Assembly: GCA_947453885.1 (NCBI GenBank)
Contig: CANGIF010000021.1
Coordinates: forward strand, 1-54,895
Direction of reading: 5' to 3'
DNA length: 54,895 nucleotides
From: Flavobacteriaceae bacterium
Lineage (GTDB): Bacteria; Bacteroidota; Bacteroidia; Flavobacteriales; Flavobacteriaceae
The notes below the pieces were generated by a model, which did not search any database, was not told the DNA's origin, and was given only the letters and a program-made list of their open reading frames with translations. Below are positions 16,051 to 25,141 of the stretch, piece by piece (the stretch's first letter is position 1; the number at the start of each line of letters is the position of its first letter). The position numbers and the translations under genes are program-made.

Positions 16051-17136
16051 TCAAAACTGATTAAATACTTTTTCTTGTTTTGCAATACTTTCTTGGTGAA
16101 TGGTTTTAAAAATTTTTACTATAAATTCTTCGCTCAACCCATTGGTTTTTCCAAAAGCTAACATTCGTTCTAAAATTGCATTCCATCGTTGATTTTGAAG
16201 AATTGCAACATTTTTTTCTTTTTTTAGTTGTCCGATTTGTTCCGAAATTGCCATTCTACTTGCCATGTTTTCTAAAATTTTAGCATCAAATTCATCAATT
16301 TTAAGGCGTAATTTTGTTAAGAGTTGGCAATAATCGTCGGCATCGTCAGTACTTTTTCGAATGGTCAATTCGCCTAAAATTGTTTTTAAAACACTCGGTG
16401 TTATTTGTTGAGCAGCATCGCTCCATGCATTATCGGGGTCAGTATGGGTTTCAATCATCAAACCGTCGTAGTTCAAATCCAAAGCTTGTTGCGAAACTTC
16501 TTGAATCATACTGCGTTTACCTGTTATATGCGATGGATCGCACATCATAGGAACAGATGGAAATCTATTTTGAAAATCAATTGCAATTTGCCATTCAGGA
16601 TTGTTGCGGTAACTTGTTTTTTGATAAGTAGAAAACCCTCTGTGGATAACGCCAATTCGTTTAATACCTGCATTTTTAATGCGCTCTACCGCTCCAATCC
16701 ACAAAGCTAAATCTGGATTTACTGGGTTTTTAATTAAAATAATCTTATCTACTCCAACCAAAGCATCTGCTATTTCCTGCACTGCAAATGGGTTTACTGT
16801 AGTTCTGGCTCCTATCCAAAGTACGTCAATATCATGTGCTAACGCTAATTTTACATGAGCTGCGTTGGCTACTTCAATTGCTGTTTGAAGCCCTGTTTCG
16901 ATTTTGACTTTTTGTAACCATTTTAAACCAATTTCACCAATACCTTCAAATCCTCCAGGTCGTGTTCTTGGTTTCCAAATTCCGGCTCTAAAAATACTTA
17001 CTTTAGTGTTTTTTAGCTCATGAGCAATCTGCAGAACCTGTTCTTCAGATTCTGCACTACAAGGTCCAGCTATTACCAATGGATTTGTAAATTGAAAATC
17101 GTCGAGCCAAGTTTGTTCTTCTCTTTTAGTTGCCAT
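16051..17136 (-). CDS. Bifunctional 3-deoxy-7-phosphoheptulonate synthase / chorismate mutase
   Basis: About 361 residues. The N-terminal domain is a KDO8P-type DAHP synthase (NPLVIAGPCSAESEEQVL near residues 18-35, KPRTRPGGFEG, PVMMCDPSHITGKR-like segment). The C-terminal 90 residues are an AroQ-type chorismate mutase (LRLKIDEFDAKILENMASRM). It catalyses the first step of aromatic synthesis and the branch to prephenate; fusion allows feedback control. I chose the ATG at 17134-17136 (MATKREEQ); the longer frame begins with TTG at 17154 inside the promoter box 17152-17159. Divergent from gldA, sharing a short intergenic region. Confidence 0.93.
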   Translation of the reverse strand: MATKREEQTWLDDFQFTNPLVIAGPCSAESEEQVLQIAHELKNTKVSIFRAGIWKPRTRPGGFEGIGEIGLKWLQKVKIETGLQTAIEVANAAHVKLALAHDIDVLWIGARTTVNPFAVQEIADALVGVDKIILIKNPVNPDLALWIGAVERIKNAGIKRIGVIHRGFSTYQKTSYRNNPEWQIAIDFQNRFPSVPMMCDPSHITGKRSMIQEVSQQALDLNYDGLMIETHTDPDNAWSDAAQQITPSVLKTILGELTIRKSTDDADDYCQLLTKLRLKIDEFDAKILENMASRMAISEQIGQLKKEKNVAILQNQRWNAILERMLAFGKTNGLSEEFIVKIFKTIHQESIAKQEKVFNQF

Positions 17137-17151
17137 AATCTTGATTTCGTG

Positions 17152-17159
17152 CAAAATTA
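17152..17159 (-). promoter_or_regulatory. Promoter -7 box of the DAHP synthase gene
   Basis: Minus-strand TAATTTTG (TAnnTTTG). The predicted transcript start near 17147 leaves a leader of about 11 nt, and decides the start codon at 17136. Confidence 0.5.
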
Positions 17160-17224
17160 AGGTTTTGCTTTTTTAGTTTATGAAAAAAGTAATAAATTAT
17201 GAAAATCATACCTTTACATTTCTT

Positions 17225-17232
17225 TACTTTTG
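17225..17232 (+). promoter_or_regulatory. gldA promoter -7 box
   Basis: TACTTTTG matches TAnnTTTG. It lies downstream of the first possible ATG of the frame (17180), so translation must begin at 17252. Confidence 0.55.
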
Positions 17233-17251
17233 CCCTATAAAAAAAAGTGGT

Positions 17252-18148
17252 ATGTCAATAGAAGTTCAAAATATTTCAAAAAGTTACGGTACTCAAAAAG
17301 CATTAGACAATGTTTCTTTTTCAGTCAAAAAAGGCGAAATTGTCGGTTTTCTTGGTCCAAATGGTGCAGGAAAATCAACTTTAATGAAAATTTTAACTAC
17401 CTATATTGCTGCTGACGAAGGTACTGCCGAAGTGAATGGTAATGATGTTGTTGTACACGCAAAAGAAGTTCAAAAAACAGTAGGTTATTTAGCAGAACAT
17501 AATCCTCTTTACTTGGACTTATACGTTAGAGAATACTTAGAATTCAATGCAAGTGTGTATAAAGTTGCTCCTAAAAGAATTGAAGAAGTAATTGTTTTAA
17601 CTGGTTTGTCTAGCGAAAGTCACAAAAAAATTGGTCAATTGTCAAAAGGCTATCGGCAACGTGTGGGTTTAGCCAATGCTCTATTACATAATCCAGATGT
17701 TTTGATTTTAGACGAACCAACTACAGGTTTAGATCCCAATCAATTAGTTGAAATTAGAAACGTAATTAAGAATGTAGGTAAAAACAAAACCGTTTTTTTG
17801 TCAACTCATATAATGCAAGAAGTTGAAGCAATTTGCGACCGTGTAATCATAATCAACAATGGAAAAATTGTTGCCGACAAAAAGCTTGAAAAACTGATTT
17901 CAGAGGAACAAGAGCAACTAATTGAAGTTGAATTCAATAAAGCTGTTACAGTAGATTTACTAAACACATTACCCAATTTAAAAACGGCGTTAAATACACA
18001 CGATTTTGTTTGGGAACTTACTTTTACTTCTTCAATTGATAGTAGACCGGCAGTATTTGACTTTGCTCAAACAAACGATTTAAAAACCCTTCAATTGAAT
18101 CAGAAAAATAAAAACTTGGAAACTGTTTTCCGAGAAATGACCAAATAG
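17252..18148 (+). CDS. gldA: Gliding motility ABC transporter ATP-binding protein GldA
   Basis: A 298-residue ABC ATPase starting MSIEVQNISKSYG: Walker A GPNGAGKST (residues 35-43), signature LSKGYRQR, Walker B VLILDEPTTGLDP, and the H-loop STHIMQEVEAICDR. It closely resembles GldA, which with membrane subunits GldF and GldG (not in this window) forms a transporter needed for gliding in F. johnsoniae. The ATG at 17252 was preferred over 17180 because the promoter box lies between them. The gene ends directly against the convergent lipoprotein gene, with stop codons adjacent and no terminator between. Confidence 0.93.
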   Translation: MSIEVQNISKSYGTQKALDNVSFSVKKGEIVGFLGPNGAGKSTLMKILTTYIAADEGTAEVNGNDVVVHAKEVQKTVGYLAEHNPLYLDLYVREYLEFNASVYKVAPKRIEEVIVLTGLSSESHKKIGQLSKGYRQRVGLANALLHNPDVLILDEPTTGLDPNQLVEIRNVIKNVGKNKTVFLSTHIMQEVEAICDRVIIINNGKIVADKKLEKLISEEQEQLIEVEFNKAVTVDLLNTLPNLKTALNTHDFVWELTFTSSIDSRPAVFDFAQTNDLKTLQLNQKNKNLETVFREMTK

Positions 18149-18886
18149 TTATTGAAAATAAAGTTGCCCATGATAATGTGCAACTACTTGTGGCGTTTCA
18201 GTTGGATGGTTTTTACAGATTACATTTCCTGTGCTATAAATGTCTCCTTGAATACTCGTAATTGGAAATAAAATCAGGTCGTTTGAACCTCTATGAAAAA
18301 TTTTAATTGTGTTGGCATGAAAAGCATCCGCTTGAAGTCTTCCATTTCCTTCGTAAAAATTTACCATTAAATTATCAGTTTGTCCCGAAATGTAATAGTT
18401 TGAAATGTTGTTATTTTCTATGACTACTTGACTATTATTTATTTGTAAATTAAAATCTCCAGTACCTGCTCCGTCTGACAAATCCATTGAATTCAATCTT
18501 AAAATTGGAAAGGTTAAAACACCATTTGAACTGATGTTTCTTTCTGTTTTACAAATTATATCGGTAATGTTTGGAGCTGTAATGAACACTTTTGTTTGTC
18601 CGTATTCTCTAACCCAATTACAGGTAGTATTGTCTTTTAAAGTAAGCATATTATCTGCAAAACTCACTTCAATATTGCTCATTAAATTCTCGCCCGTTTG
18701 CACTAGAACTTTGCATTGTGCCCCTTGTGAAATTATAAGTTCAATTCCTTTATAGGCAGTTACTTTTTCAAAACTTCCATCAAATGATTTGGTTATATTT
18801 GCACCAGTAGATTCAACACACTGACTCGGTTTAGAACAACTATTAATTGCAATAAAAATTACAAAAAGAAGAAAAATTTTTTTCAT
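18149..18886 (-). CDS. Lipoprotein with head GIN-type (DUF2807) beta domain
   Basis: About 245 residues from the ATG at 18884-18886. The signal peptide MKKIFLLFVIFIAINSC ends in a lipobox cysteine at residue 17. The rest is a beta-rich domain (KVTAYKGIELIISQGAQCKV, LNSMDLSDGAGTGDF, LFPITSIQGDIYSTGNV) typical of the head GIN/DUF2807 family of cell-envelope proteins of unknown role. It follows the acyloxyacyl hydrolase gene by 16 bp, so they form an operon, and converges end-to-end with gldA. Probably anchored in the outer membrane. Confidence 0.85.
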   Translation of the reverse strand: MKKIFLLFVIFIAINSCSKPSQCVESTGANITKSFDGSFEKVTAYKGIELIISQGAQCKVLVQTGENLMSNIEVSFADNMLTLKDNTTCNWVREYGQTKVFITAPNITDIICKTERNISSNGVLTFPILRLNSMDLSDGAGTGDFNLQINNSQVVIENNNISNYYISGQTDNLMVNFYEGNGRLQADAFHANTIKIFHRGSNDLILFPITSIQGDIYSTGNVICKNHPTETPQVVAHYHGQLYFQ

Positions 18887-18902
18887 AAGTAGTGATTTTT
18901 TT

Positions 18903-19997
18903 TTAAAATCTTGTACCAATAATAAACTCCATTGCTTCTGCTAAAAAACCGTGAGTTTTAACAGAAACGCCCGTAAAAATATGCTTGGTAAAGTAATATT
19001 TCATCCCCAATCTATCGTAAACTGCAATGTCATATTTGTAAGGTTGGTAAACGTAATATCCAAGCTGGGCTTCTAAAGAAATATGATTAATAAAAAGTTC
19101 ATGACCTACAAATACCCCTACTCGTCTATAATCCGTATTGGGATCAATGTGCTTGTTGGGATAAGCTTGCGATTGGTAATAAATAAAATCTTTAAAAAAT
19201 GTCGTAAAAAAAACTTCCGTTCCAAATTGCAAAGCGCTTTTTCTGTTAAAACGTTTGTCTGCAAAAAAACTAACGTGATAAAATGGATGCTGACCAGAAT
19301 CAATAACTGGACTTTCATCTACTCCAGTTCGTAAAACCAAACTGAATTTAATTGGTTCTCTATAATTTATTTTGGGGGTAATAGTATCCTTCTGGTAAGC
19401 AAGTTGCTTTTGGAAATTATAATTAATACCTACATTAAAATTGTACGTATTTATTCCACTATTAGGAGCTATGATTCTTCCGTTTGAGAAATGTGTAAAA
19501 ACCAAACCTGCTTGAAATCCAAATTTATCAATTACGTTTTCTTTCTTATACTGTAAAACAAAATCAGTATTGGCTAATACATGAGACCCAAACGCTTTGT
19601 TTTTGTTGTTATTTTCTTTGTCATAAGGATGCGTTGCATAAGCAATTCCTTGCGCCACTTTAAAAGACAAGTTTCTATTTAAAAAATAAAAAGTATAATG
19701 CGCACCTAAAGCAAAATTGTGTGCTAGGTATTGATTTTTAAAATCTTGATATAAAACAAATAAACCATAATCTGGATAATTATAAGCTTTTTGCCATTCT
19801 TCAAATCCATACGTTTTTTTAGACACATTTAACATCACACTTTCGGGGTGACCCGTAATTAAATGCCCTAAATCTGGAGCATGAAGTAAAATGTTACCTG
19901 CTAAATAATTAAGTTCAACCGAAGTTGTTTCTTTATTTTCTTGTGCAAAGGCAAAGAAAAAACAACTTGTACATAAAAAACATAAAATGGTTCGCAT
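18903..19997 (-). CDS. Acyloxyacyl hydrolase (PagL-like lipid A 3-O-deacylase family)
   Basis: About 364 residues with a signal peptide ending near FFFAFAQ, then an outer-membrane beta-barrel. The HFSNG motif, with His and Ser two apart, corresponds to the PagL catalytic His-Ser pair. Fourteen residues after the His there is Asn instead of the PagL Glu, in the NSGIN form seen in Bacteroidota members. It is expected to trim lipid A acyl chains in the outer membrane. ATG 19995-19997 (MRTILCF) chosen; the longest frame begins at a TTG (20018) inside the promoter box TATATTTG (20016-20023). First gene of an operon with the downstream lipoprotein. Confidence 0.82.
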   Translation of the reverse strand: MRTILCFLCTSCFFFAFAQENKETTSVELNYLAGNILLHAPDLGHLITGHPESVMLNVSKKTYGFEEWQKAYNYPDYGLFVLYQDFKNQYLAHNFALGAHYTFYFLNRNLSFKVAQGIAYATHPYDKENNNKNKAFGSHVLANTDFVLQYKKENVIDKFGFQAGLVFTHFSNGRIIAPNSGINTYNFNVGINYNFQKQLAYQKDTITPKINYREPIKFSLVLRTGVDESPVIDSGQHPFYHVSFFADKRFNRKSALQFGTEVFFTTFFKDFIYYQSQAYPNKHIDPNTDYRRVGVFVGHELFINHISLEAQLGYYVYQPYKYDIAVYDRLGMKYYFTKHIFTGVSVKTHGFLAEAMEFIIGTRF

Positions 19998-20015
19998 AGA
20001 GTGCATCAAAAAAAG

Positions 20016-20023
20016 CAAATATA
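20016..20023 (-). promoter_or_regulatory. Promoter -7 box of the acyloxyacyl hydrolase operon
   Basis: Minus-strand TATATTTG, about 19 bp upstream of the chosen ATG. Confidence 0.5.
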
Positions 20024-20071
20024 TTGTTTTTCGATATACTATTTAAAAATTGCAGGTTTTATAGAAATAAA

Positions 20072-20407
20072 TTAATCGTTAATTTCCATTTTTTCTGCAA
20101 AATAGGCACAAAAATCTTTCATTGTGCTGGCCATTTGTTCATCGGCAGTTGCTCTTTCAAAGGTTTCTGACATTGCCAAAAGAGTTTGATGAAAAAAAAC
20201 TTTCATTTCATCAACAGGCATGTCTTTAGTCCATAAGTCAATCCGTAATGTTTCTTTTTTTGTACTGTTCCAAATAGAAAGCATGATAGCTTTTGCTTCT
20301 TCGTCAATAATTCCACCTTCTGGAGCAGTCCATGATAGTCGTTCTGGAATTTTGTTTTCGTCAAGTTCAATTTGAAATTTAATGTCAGAAGTGTTTTGTA
20401 TAGCCAT
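20072..20407 (-). CDS. gldC: Gliding motility protein GldC
   Basis: A 111-residue acidic cytoplasmic protein without signal peptide, recognisable as GldC (MAIQNTSDIKFQIELDENKI, PERLSWTAPEGG, KAIMLSIWN, SMKDFCAYFAEKM-like end). In F. johnsoniae GldC is encoded next to GldB and improves gliding without being essential. Its ATG overlaps the gldB stop by one base (TAATG), so translation is coupled. Molecular function unknown. Confidence 0.93.
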   Translation of the reverse strand: MAIQNTSDIKFQIELDENKIPERLSWTAPEGGIIDEEAKAIMLSIWNSTKKETLRIDLWTKDMPVDEMKVFFHQTLLAMSETFERATADEQMASTMKDFCAYFAEKMEIND

Positions 20408-21369
20408 TATTTTACGGGTTTGTATTTTGATTTTTCAAAAAGTTCTTTTGCATCCATTCTCAATAAATCTTGTAATGGAATTGTATTATTTTCCATGTAA
20501 GCTCTAACAATTTGCCAACCAATCCATGCGCCAACTCTACCTGGCGAGTCATTATCTATTTCTAAATAAAATTTTGAAAAAGGTGCTGGATTAATAAATC
20601 TATTGGCAAGTTTTGGATCGGTATCAAAAAGGAGTTTATCATCAATAAAATAACGCCACATGTATGATTCGTTTTCACGACACCAAGTAATTTGCTCTTT
20701 TGTGTATCCAATTTTATCTTCGTCAGAAAAGTTTGGTATTAGTTTGTCTTTTAAATACAACTCTTTTCCAGCATAAATCATTTGAGCAAGTAATGTCCTG
20801 TCTTTAGGTATAGCAATTTTCCGATAGGCAAAACTTGATACTAAATCAGGAACAATTTGATTGGACTCAAAATTCTGTTTCACATAATTTGGAAATTCAT
20901 TTGTATAGAATTTATGATTCTTTCCTAGATAAAGTTCCATTGAAATCAAAACCAAACTATCAGCATAAATAGCTTTTGAATTACAATCCATTTCAGAGAT
21001 CAAGGTAATTACTTTAGGTGTTTTAGCATTTGGATAGTAAAATCGTATGTGCTTTATCAAATCTTCTAATTGACTATGTAGAGTAGAAAAATTAGCATAT
21101 TTGTTTTGAACTTCAGTATATAATGATCTCCAAAGGGGATTTGTCATCTTATTGACCCATACGTTATCTTCAGTTCCAGCGGGAAACAAATAAGGGTATT
21201 TTTGTTTTAATTTCCCTAAATCTTCTGGTTTTGACTCAAAAAACAATTTGTCAAAACGTTCTACTTTCAAATCAACCGGAATTGCATCAATTTCTTTCTC
21301 AATTTTTGAACGCTTATCACAAGAAATTATCACAAGAAATAAAACGAATACTAAAATTAGTTTTTTCAT
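20407..21369 (-). CDS. gldB: Gliding motility lipoprotein GldB
   Basis: A 320-residue lipoprotein with signal MKKLILVFVLFLVIISC, lipobox Cys at 17. It contains VERFDKLFFE, KYPYLFPAG, NKMTNPLWRSLYTEV and a C-terminal PGRVGAWIGWQIVRAYMENN, all GldB features. Known GldB mutants of F. johnsoniae do not glide and are defective in T9SS-linked traits. It is the first gene of the gldB-gldC operon and is divergent from nadE. No clear TAnnTTTG box is visible upstream. Confidence 0.94.
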   Translation of the reverse strand: MKKLILVFVLFLVIISCDKRSKIEKEIDAIPVDLKVERFDKLFFESKPEDLGKLKQKYPYLFPAGTEDNVWVNKMTNPLWRSLYTEVQNKYANFSTLHSQLEDLIKHIRFYYPNAKTPKVITLISEMDCNSKAIYADSLVLISMELYLGKNHKFYTNEFPNYVKQNFESNQIVPDLVSSFAYRKIAIPKDRTLLAQMIYAGKELYLKDKLIPNFSDEDKIGYTKEQITWCRENESYMWRYFIDDKLLFDTDPKLANRFINPAPFSKFYLEIDNDSPGRVGAWIGWQIVRAYMENNTIPLQDLLRMDAKELFEKSKYKPVK

Positions 21370-21470
21370 AAATTAATTAATTAGATTCCAAAAGTTTTAA
21401 AACAATATTTAGAGTTATTTGTACTAAAAAGTTTAAAAAAGAATAGATAAATAAGTATTTAAAAAAGTAT

Positions 21471-21478
21471 TAATTTTG
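21471..21478 (+). promoter_or_regulatory. nadE promoter -7 box
   Basis: TAATTTTG, about 38 bp before the nadE ATG. No matching -33 TTG. Confidence 0.45.
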
Positions 21479-21516
21479 CAAATATACATTCCTACAGTTT
21501 AAAAATTATTAATAGT

Positions 21517-22311
21517 ATGTCAAAAAATAATACATTTAATGTTGAAGACATTAACTTACATATCGTCAATTGGTTAAAAGAATATGCAATTACAGCAAAT
21601 GTTAATGGATTTGTAATAGGAATTTCAGGAGGTGTTGACTCTGCTGTAACCTCAACACTTTGTGCTCAAACAGGTTTAAAAGTTATTTGTGTTGAAATGC
21701 CAATTCATCAGGCAGAAAATCAAGTAAAAAGAGGAAAAGAACACATTTCTCAATTAAAAAAAAGATTCCTAAATGTGGAATCTGTAGAAGTTGACTTAAC
21801 TACTGTTTTTGAGAATTTTAAAACTACTGTTCCTACAACAGCTGACGAGGGCAAATTGCAGCTGTCATTAGCTAACACAAGAGCTCGGTTAAGAATGTCA
21901 ACTTTATATTATTTAGCAGGAATTAATGGTCTTTTGGTTGCAGGAACTGGCAACAAAGTAGAAGATTTTGGAGTAGGATTTTATACCAAATATGGTGATG
22001 GTGGTGTAGATTTAAGTCCAATTGCCGATTTGATGAAATCTGAAGTTTACGCTTTAGGAAAGCACTTACAAATTCCAGGAGCTATACTAACAGCAGCACC
22101 AACAGACGGGTTATTTGGAGACGATAGAACAGACGAAGAGCAACTTGGCGCTAGCTATAACGAGCTGGAATGGGCTATGAATGAAAAAGAAAATGGAAAA
22201 GTTATATCCGACTTTAGTCATCGCCAAAAAGAAGTGTTTGAAATTTTCTTAAAACTAAACCGAATTAACCAGCATAAAATGCATCCTATTCCTGTTTGTA
22301 AGGTTAGATAA
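21517..22311 (+). CDS. nadE: Ammonia-dependent NAD(+) synthetase
   Basis: A 264-residue NadE that amidates deamido-NAD using ATP and ammonia, the last step of NAD synthesis. The PP-loop SGGVDS lies at residues 37-42; LANTRARLRMSTLYYLA, GTGNKVEDFGVGFYTKYGDGGVD and LSPIADLMKSEVY follow. There is no N-terminal glutaminase domain. It is longer than the shortest members because of an extra C-terminal segment (DGLFGDDRTDEEQLG to the end), common in Bacteroidota. Cytoplasmic homodimer. It sits beside gldB-gldC as in other flavobacteria. Confidence 0.95.
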   Translation: MSKNNTFNVEDINLHIVNWLKEYAITANVNGFVIGISGGVDSAVTSTLCAQTGLKVICVEMPIHQAENQVKRGKEHISQLKKRFLNVESVEVDLTTVFENFKTTVPTTADEGKLQLSLANTRARLRMSTLYYLAGINGLLVAGTGNKVEDFGVGFYTKYGDGGVDLSPIADLMKSEVYALGKHLQIPGAILTAAPTDGLFGDDRTDEEQLGASYNELEWAMNEKENGKVISDFSHRQKEVFEIFLKLNRINQHKMHPIPVCKVR

Positions 22312-22401
22312 TCCTTTATTGTTTAACTTTTTTCGACCAAAAAGTATTCTTTTTAAAAAATTATATAGTTTTTGGATGTAAATACAAACGCTTTTTGTAA
22401 T

Positions 22402-24387
22402 TTAATTGAAAACTGAACGAATTCTACCAATACTTCTAGTTATGGCTACTTTAAGTTTGTTGTAATCATTTATTGTAGCAATAATTTCCATTTTATCTAC
22501 TGATTCTGAATTCAAAACGGATTGCATCAAGTCAGAATTTAACTTGTTAATTAAATATTCTCGATAGGCTACAATGTTTTCAGTAACTAAACGTAATAAA
22601 ATTTCTTCGTCGTTTTTTTCTTTAACAAATACCTGTTTTTTATCAAACCACGCGTGCAAATGATGCTTTTCGTCGTCCATGAATAAATCCGTAACAAGTT
22701 GCGAATATTCAGGGTTCAATTGGCTCAAATATATAGCTTTATCAAAATTATCACCTTGTAAATAATGTTTTAATAAGTCGTCATAAATCGCTTTAAAAAG
22801 CGGATTTGAAAATTCAATTTCATCTTCTTGAAGGTTCAAATAAATGTGTTGGAAAATTTTTGATCTTACTTTTTCTATTTGTTCGTATTCTTTTCCATGT
22901 TCATCAAAATTTACAAAAACATTTTGAAATTCAATTTCATAATTTCCATATAACAATAAAATCCCTAAAATTGATCGTTCTAATCGGTTAACAATATCCA
23001 CTTTTTCAAGTGATAAGGGGTTCTCTTTTTTAACAACTTCAAATGCTTTTTGATCTTGTGAAGTTTTTTTACCCGATTCAATGATTTCTTTTTGAATCAA
23101 TTGTGCCAATGTATTTAAAAGCACTTGTTCTGAAATATCCATTATTCTGGAACATTCCTGAATGTAAATTTCTCTTTTAATTCTATCCGGTATTTTAGAA
23201 ATACTGACAACCATATCTCTAATTAAATCCGCCTTTTTAATAGGATCATTTTTGGCGTCTTTAATTAACAACGATGCTTTGAATTGAATAAAATCGTTGG
23301 AATTTTGATCTAAATAGGCAACTAAATCAGCATAAGGTGTTTTTTTAGCAAAACTATCTGGATCTTCACCATCTGGAAACGTACACACTTTTACGTTCAT
23401 TCCTTCTTCTAAAATCATATCAATTCCTCTAAGTGAAGCTCTTAAACCCGCTGCATCTCCATCAAAAAGTACTGTAATATTTTTAGTTAATCGGTTAATT
23501 AATCGAATTTGATCTGGTGTCAAAGCAGTTCCAGAAGATGCTACCACATTTTCTATTCCTGCTTGATGAAACTGAATAACATCTGTGTAACCTTCTACTA
23601 AATAGCAGTTATCTTGTTTAGCAATAGCTTGTTTAGCATGATAAATTCCATACAATACTTTACTTTTATGGTACAATTCGCTTTCGGGAGAATTGAGGTA
23701 TTTAGCAGCTTTTTTATCTGATGTTAAAATTCGACCACCAAAACCCAATACGCGCCCAGACATACTTTGAATGGGAAACATAACACGCCCTTTGAAACGG
23801 TCAAATTGTTTTTCGTCTTTAGAAATAGTTAATCCTGTACTTTCTAAAAATGTCAATTTGTATCCTTTCCCAAGTGCTTCTTTGGTAAAAGCGTCCCAAA
23901 TTTCTGGCGAATATCCTAACGCAAATTTTTTAATTGTTTCCGCTGTAAAACCTCTCTCTTTAAAGTAAGAATAACCAATAGCTTTACCTAATTCGCTATT
24001 AACAAGTTGGTCTTGAAAATAATTTTTAGCAAATTCGGACACCAAATACATGCTTTCTTTTACATCTGTGTTTGCCTTTTCTTCATCTGATTGTTCTGTC
24101 TCTTCAATTTCAATGTTGTATTTTTTTGCTAAATATTTTATAGCTTCTGGATAGGTAAAATGTTCGTGTTCCATTAAAAAAGTAACTGAATTACCTCCTT
24201 TTCCAGAACTGAAGTCTTTCCAAATTTGTTTTACAGGCGATACCATAAATGAAGGAGAACGTTCGTCAGAGAAAGGACTCAGTCCTTTAAAGTTACTTCC
24301 TGCTCGCTTTAATTGAACAAAATCACCAATTACCTCCTCTACACGGGCAGTTTCAAATACAGTTTCTATTGTAGCTTTTGAAATCAA
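22402..24387 (-). CDS. dnaG: DNA primase DnaG, N-terminal zinc ligands missing
   Basis: A 661-residue primase making RNA primers for replication. The N-terminal CHC2-type domain keeps its fold residues, but the usual CPFH is SPFS (37-40) and the usual CFGCG is replaced by DFSSGKGG (58-65), so the zinc site is gone. The Toprim core is present (LVEGYTDVIQFHQAG, LFDGDAAGLRASLRGIDM). The C-terminal DnaB-interacting region is long and diverged. The start is TTG (24385-24387) since the family begins MISKATI and no in-frame ATG fits; a -7 box (24413-24420) stands 25 bp upstream. Confidence 0.94.
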   Translation of the reverse strand: MISKATIETVFETARVEEVIGDFVQLKRAGSNFKGLSPFSDERSPSFMVSPVKQIWKDFSSGKGGNSVTFLMEHEHFTYPEAIKYLAKKYNIEIEETEQSDEEKANTDVKESMYLVSEFAKNYFQDQLVNSELGKAIGYSYFKERGFTAETIKKFALGYSPEIWDAFTKEALGKGYKLTFLESTGLTISKDEKQFDRFKGRVMFPIQSMSGRVLGFGGRILTSDKKAAKYLNSPESELYHKSKVLYGIYHAKQAIAKQDNCYLVEGYTDVIQFHQAGIENVVASSGTALTPDQIRLINRLTKNITVLFDGDAAGLRASLRGIDMILEEGMNVKVCTFPDGEDPDSFAKKTPYADLVAYLDQNSNDFIQFKASLLIKDAKNDPIKKADLIRDMVVSISKIPDRIKREIYIQECSRIMDISEQVLLNTLAQLIQKEIIESGKKTSQDQKAFEVVKKENPLSLEKVDIVNRLERSILGILLLYGNYEIEFQNVFVNFDEHGKEYEQIEKVRSKIFQHIYLNLQEDEIEFSNPLFKAIYDDLLKHYLQGDNFDKAIYLSQLNPEYSQLVTDLFMDDEKHHLHAWFDKKQVFVKEKNDEEILLRLVTENIVAYREYLINKLNSDLMQSVLNSESVDKMEIIATINDYNKLKVAITRSIGRIRSVFN

Positions 24388-24393
24388 ATTTTT

Positions 24394-24407
24394 AGTTGAA
24401 AGTTGAA
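24394..24407. repeat. Two heptamers AGTTGAA in the dnaG leader
   Basis: Two perfect tandem copies of agttgaa between the dnaG start and its -7 box. Only two units, so it may be chance; noted because other heptamer tracts occur in leaders here. Confidence 0.35.
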
Positions 24408-24412
24408 AACAT

Positions 24413-24420
24413 CAAAGTTA
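24413..24420 (-). promoter_or_regulatory. dnaG promoter -7 box
   Basis: Minus-strand TAACTTTG (TAnnTTTG), giving a leader of about 20 nt before the TTG start. Confidence 0.45.
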
Positions 24421-24550
24421 AATCAAATAAATAAGTTTTCCACAGTACGAGTTATAAATAATTGAGTTGTGTTAGAAATGCATTTATATATTAATTTTTA
24501 AAAATTCGTTATTCTAAAACAAACTCTAGTCATAAAGAAATATTAATACG

Positions 24551-24967
24551 CTAACTGTTTTTTTTCATTTCATCTAACATTTCGATAATTTTATCTAATT
24601 TTTCTACTTCTAGTTTGTTTAGCTTTAATGTAAGTGCCTCGATTTCTAATTTTGCTTCAATATTTGTTTGGTAATCGGCTTGTGCATGCATGCGGTCTCT
24701 TTCATTTTGACGATTTTGTGCCATCATAATTATGGGAGCTGCATAGGCTGCTTGGGTTGAAAACAACAAATTTAAAAGGATAAAAGGATACGGATCCCAG
24801 TGTGCAATAAATGCAACTACATTCAAGCCCATCCAGATTGCAACAATAATAGTTTGAATAATAATAAATCGCCACGACCCCATTCCTGTTGCTACTTTGT
24901 CTGCCAATCGACTTCCGAAACTTAATGATTCAGCATGTTTTACATGCCAATTTTTTTTATGTTCCAT
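24551..24967 (-). CDS. DUF1003 inner-membrane protein
   Basis: About 138 residues from the ATG at 24965-24967; the longer frame starts at TTG 24973. Two transmembrane helices (WRFIIIQTIIVAIWMGLNVV and PFILLNLLFSTQAAYAAPII) separated by a short loop, then an AQNRQNERDRMHAQADYQTN segment and a coiled-coil-like C-terminal helix rich in Lys/Glu/Leu. This is the DUF1003 pattern. Function unknown. Monocistronic between dnaG and the sigma-factor operon, with a TACATTTG box on the minus strand at 25007-25014. Confidence 0.88.
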   Translation of the reverse strand: MEHKKNWHVKHAESLSFGSRLADKVATGMGSWRFIIIQTIIVAIWMGLNVVAFIAHWDPYPFILLNLLFSTQAAYAAPIIMMAQNRQNERDRMHAQADYQTNIEAKLEIEALTLKLNKLEVEKLDKIIEMLDEMKKNS

Positions 24968-25006
24968 TTTCAAGTTATGTCTAAATTATTATTATCAAAT
25001 TATATT

Positions 25007-25014
25007 CAAATGTA
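25007..25014 (-). promoter_or_regulatory. Promoter -7 box of the DUF1003 gene
   Basis: Minus-strand TACATTTG, about 40 bp upstream of the ATG at 24967. Confidence 0.4.
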
Positions 25015-25087
25015 CTTAATTATCAATAGCTTTTAATTAAATCGAATGTAAACCTAAAATACATTTTTATTTTAAGTTCTTAATAAA

Positions 25088-25123
25088 AAAACCCTTCTAG
25101 TTTTTTACAACTACAAGGGTTTT
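25088..25123 (-). terminator. Terminator of the sigma-factor operon
   Basis: Stem AAAACCCTT (25088-25096) with AAGGGTTTT (25115-25123), strengthened inward by CTAG/CTA pairing; A-run on the left serves as the minus-strand T tract. Confidence 0.8.
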
Positions 25124-25141
25124 CAACTAACCAAATAAAAA

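Noticed and set aside
17180..17251. N-terminal extension of GldA from the ATG at 17180
   Set aside because: The promoter -7 box (17225-17232) lies inside it and the family begins at MSIEVQ.
24410..24412. ATG upstream of dnaG as its start
   Set aside because: It is out of frame, ends after six codons, and lies at or before the expected transcript start.
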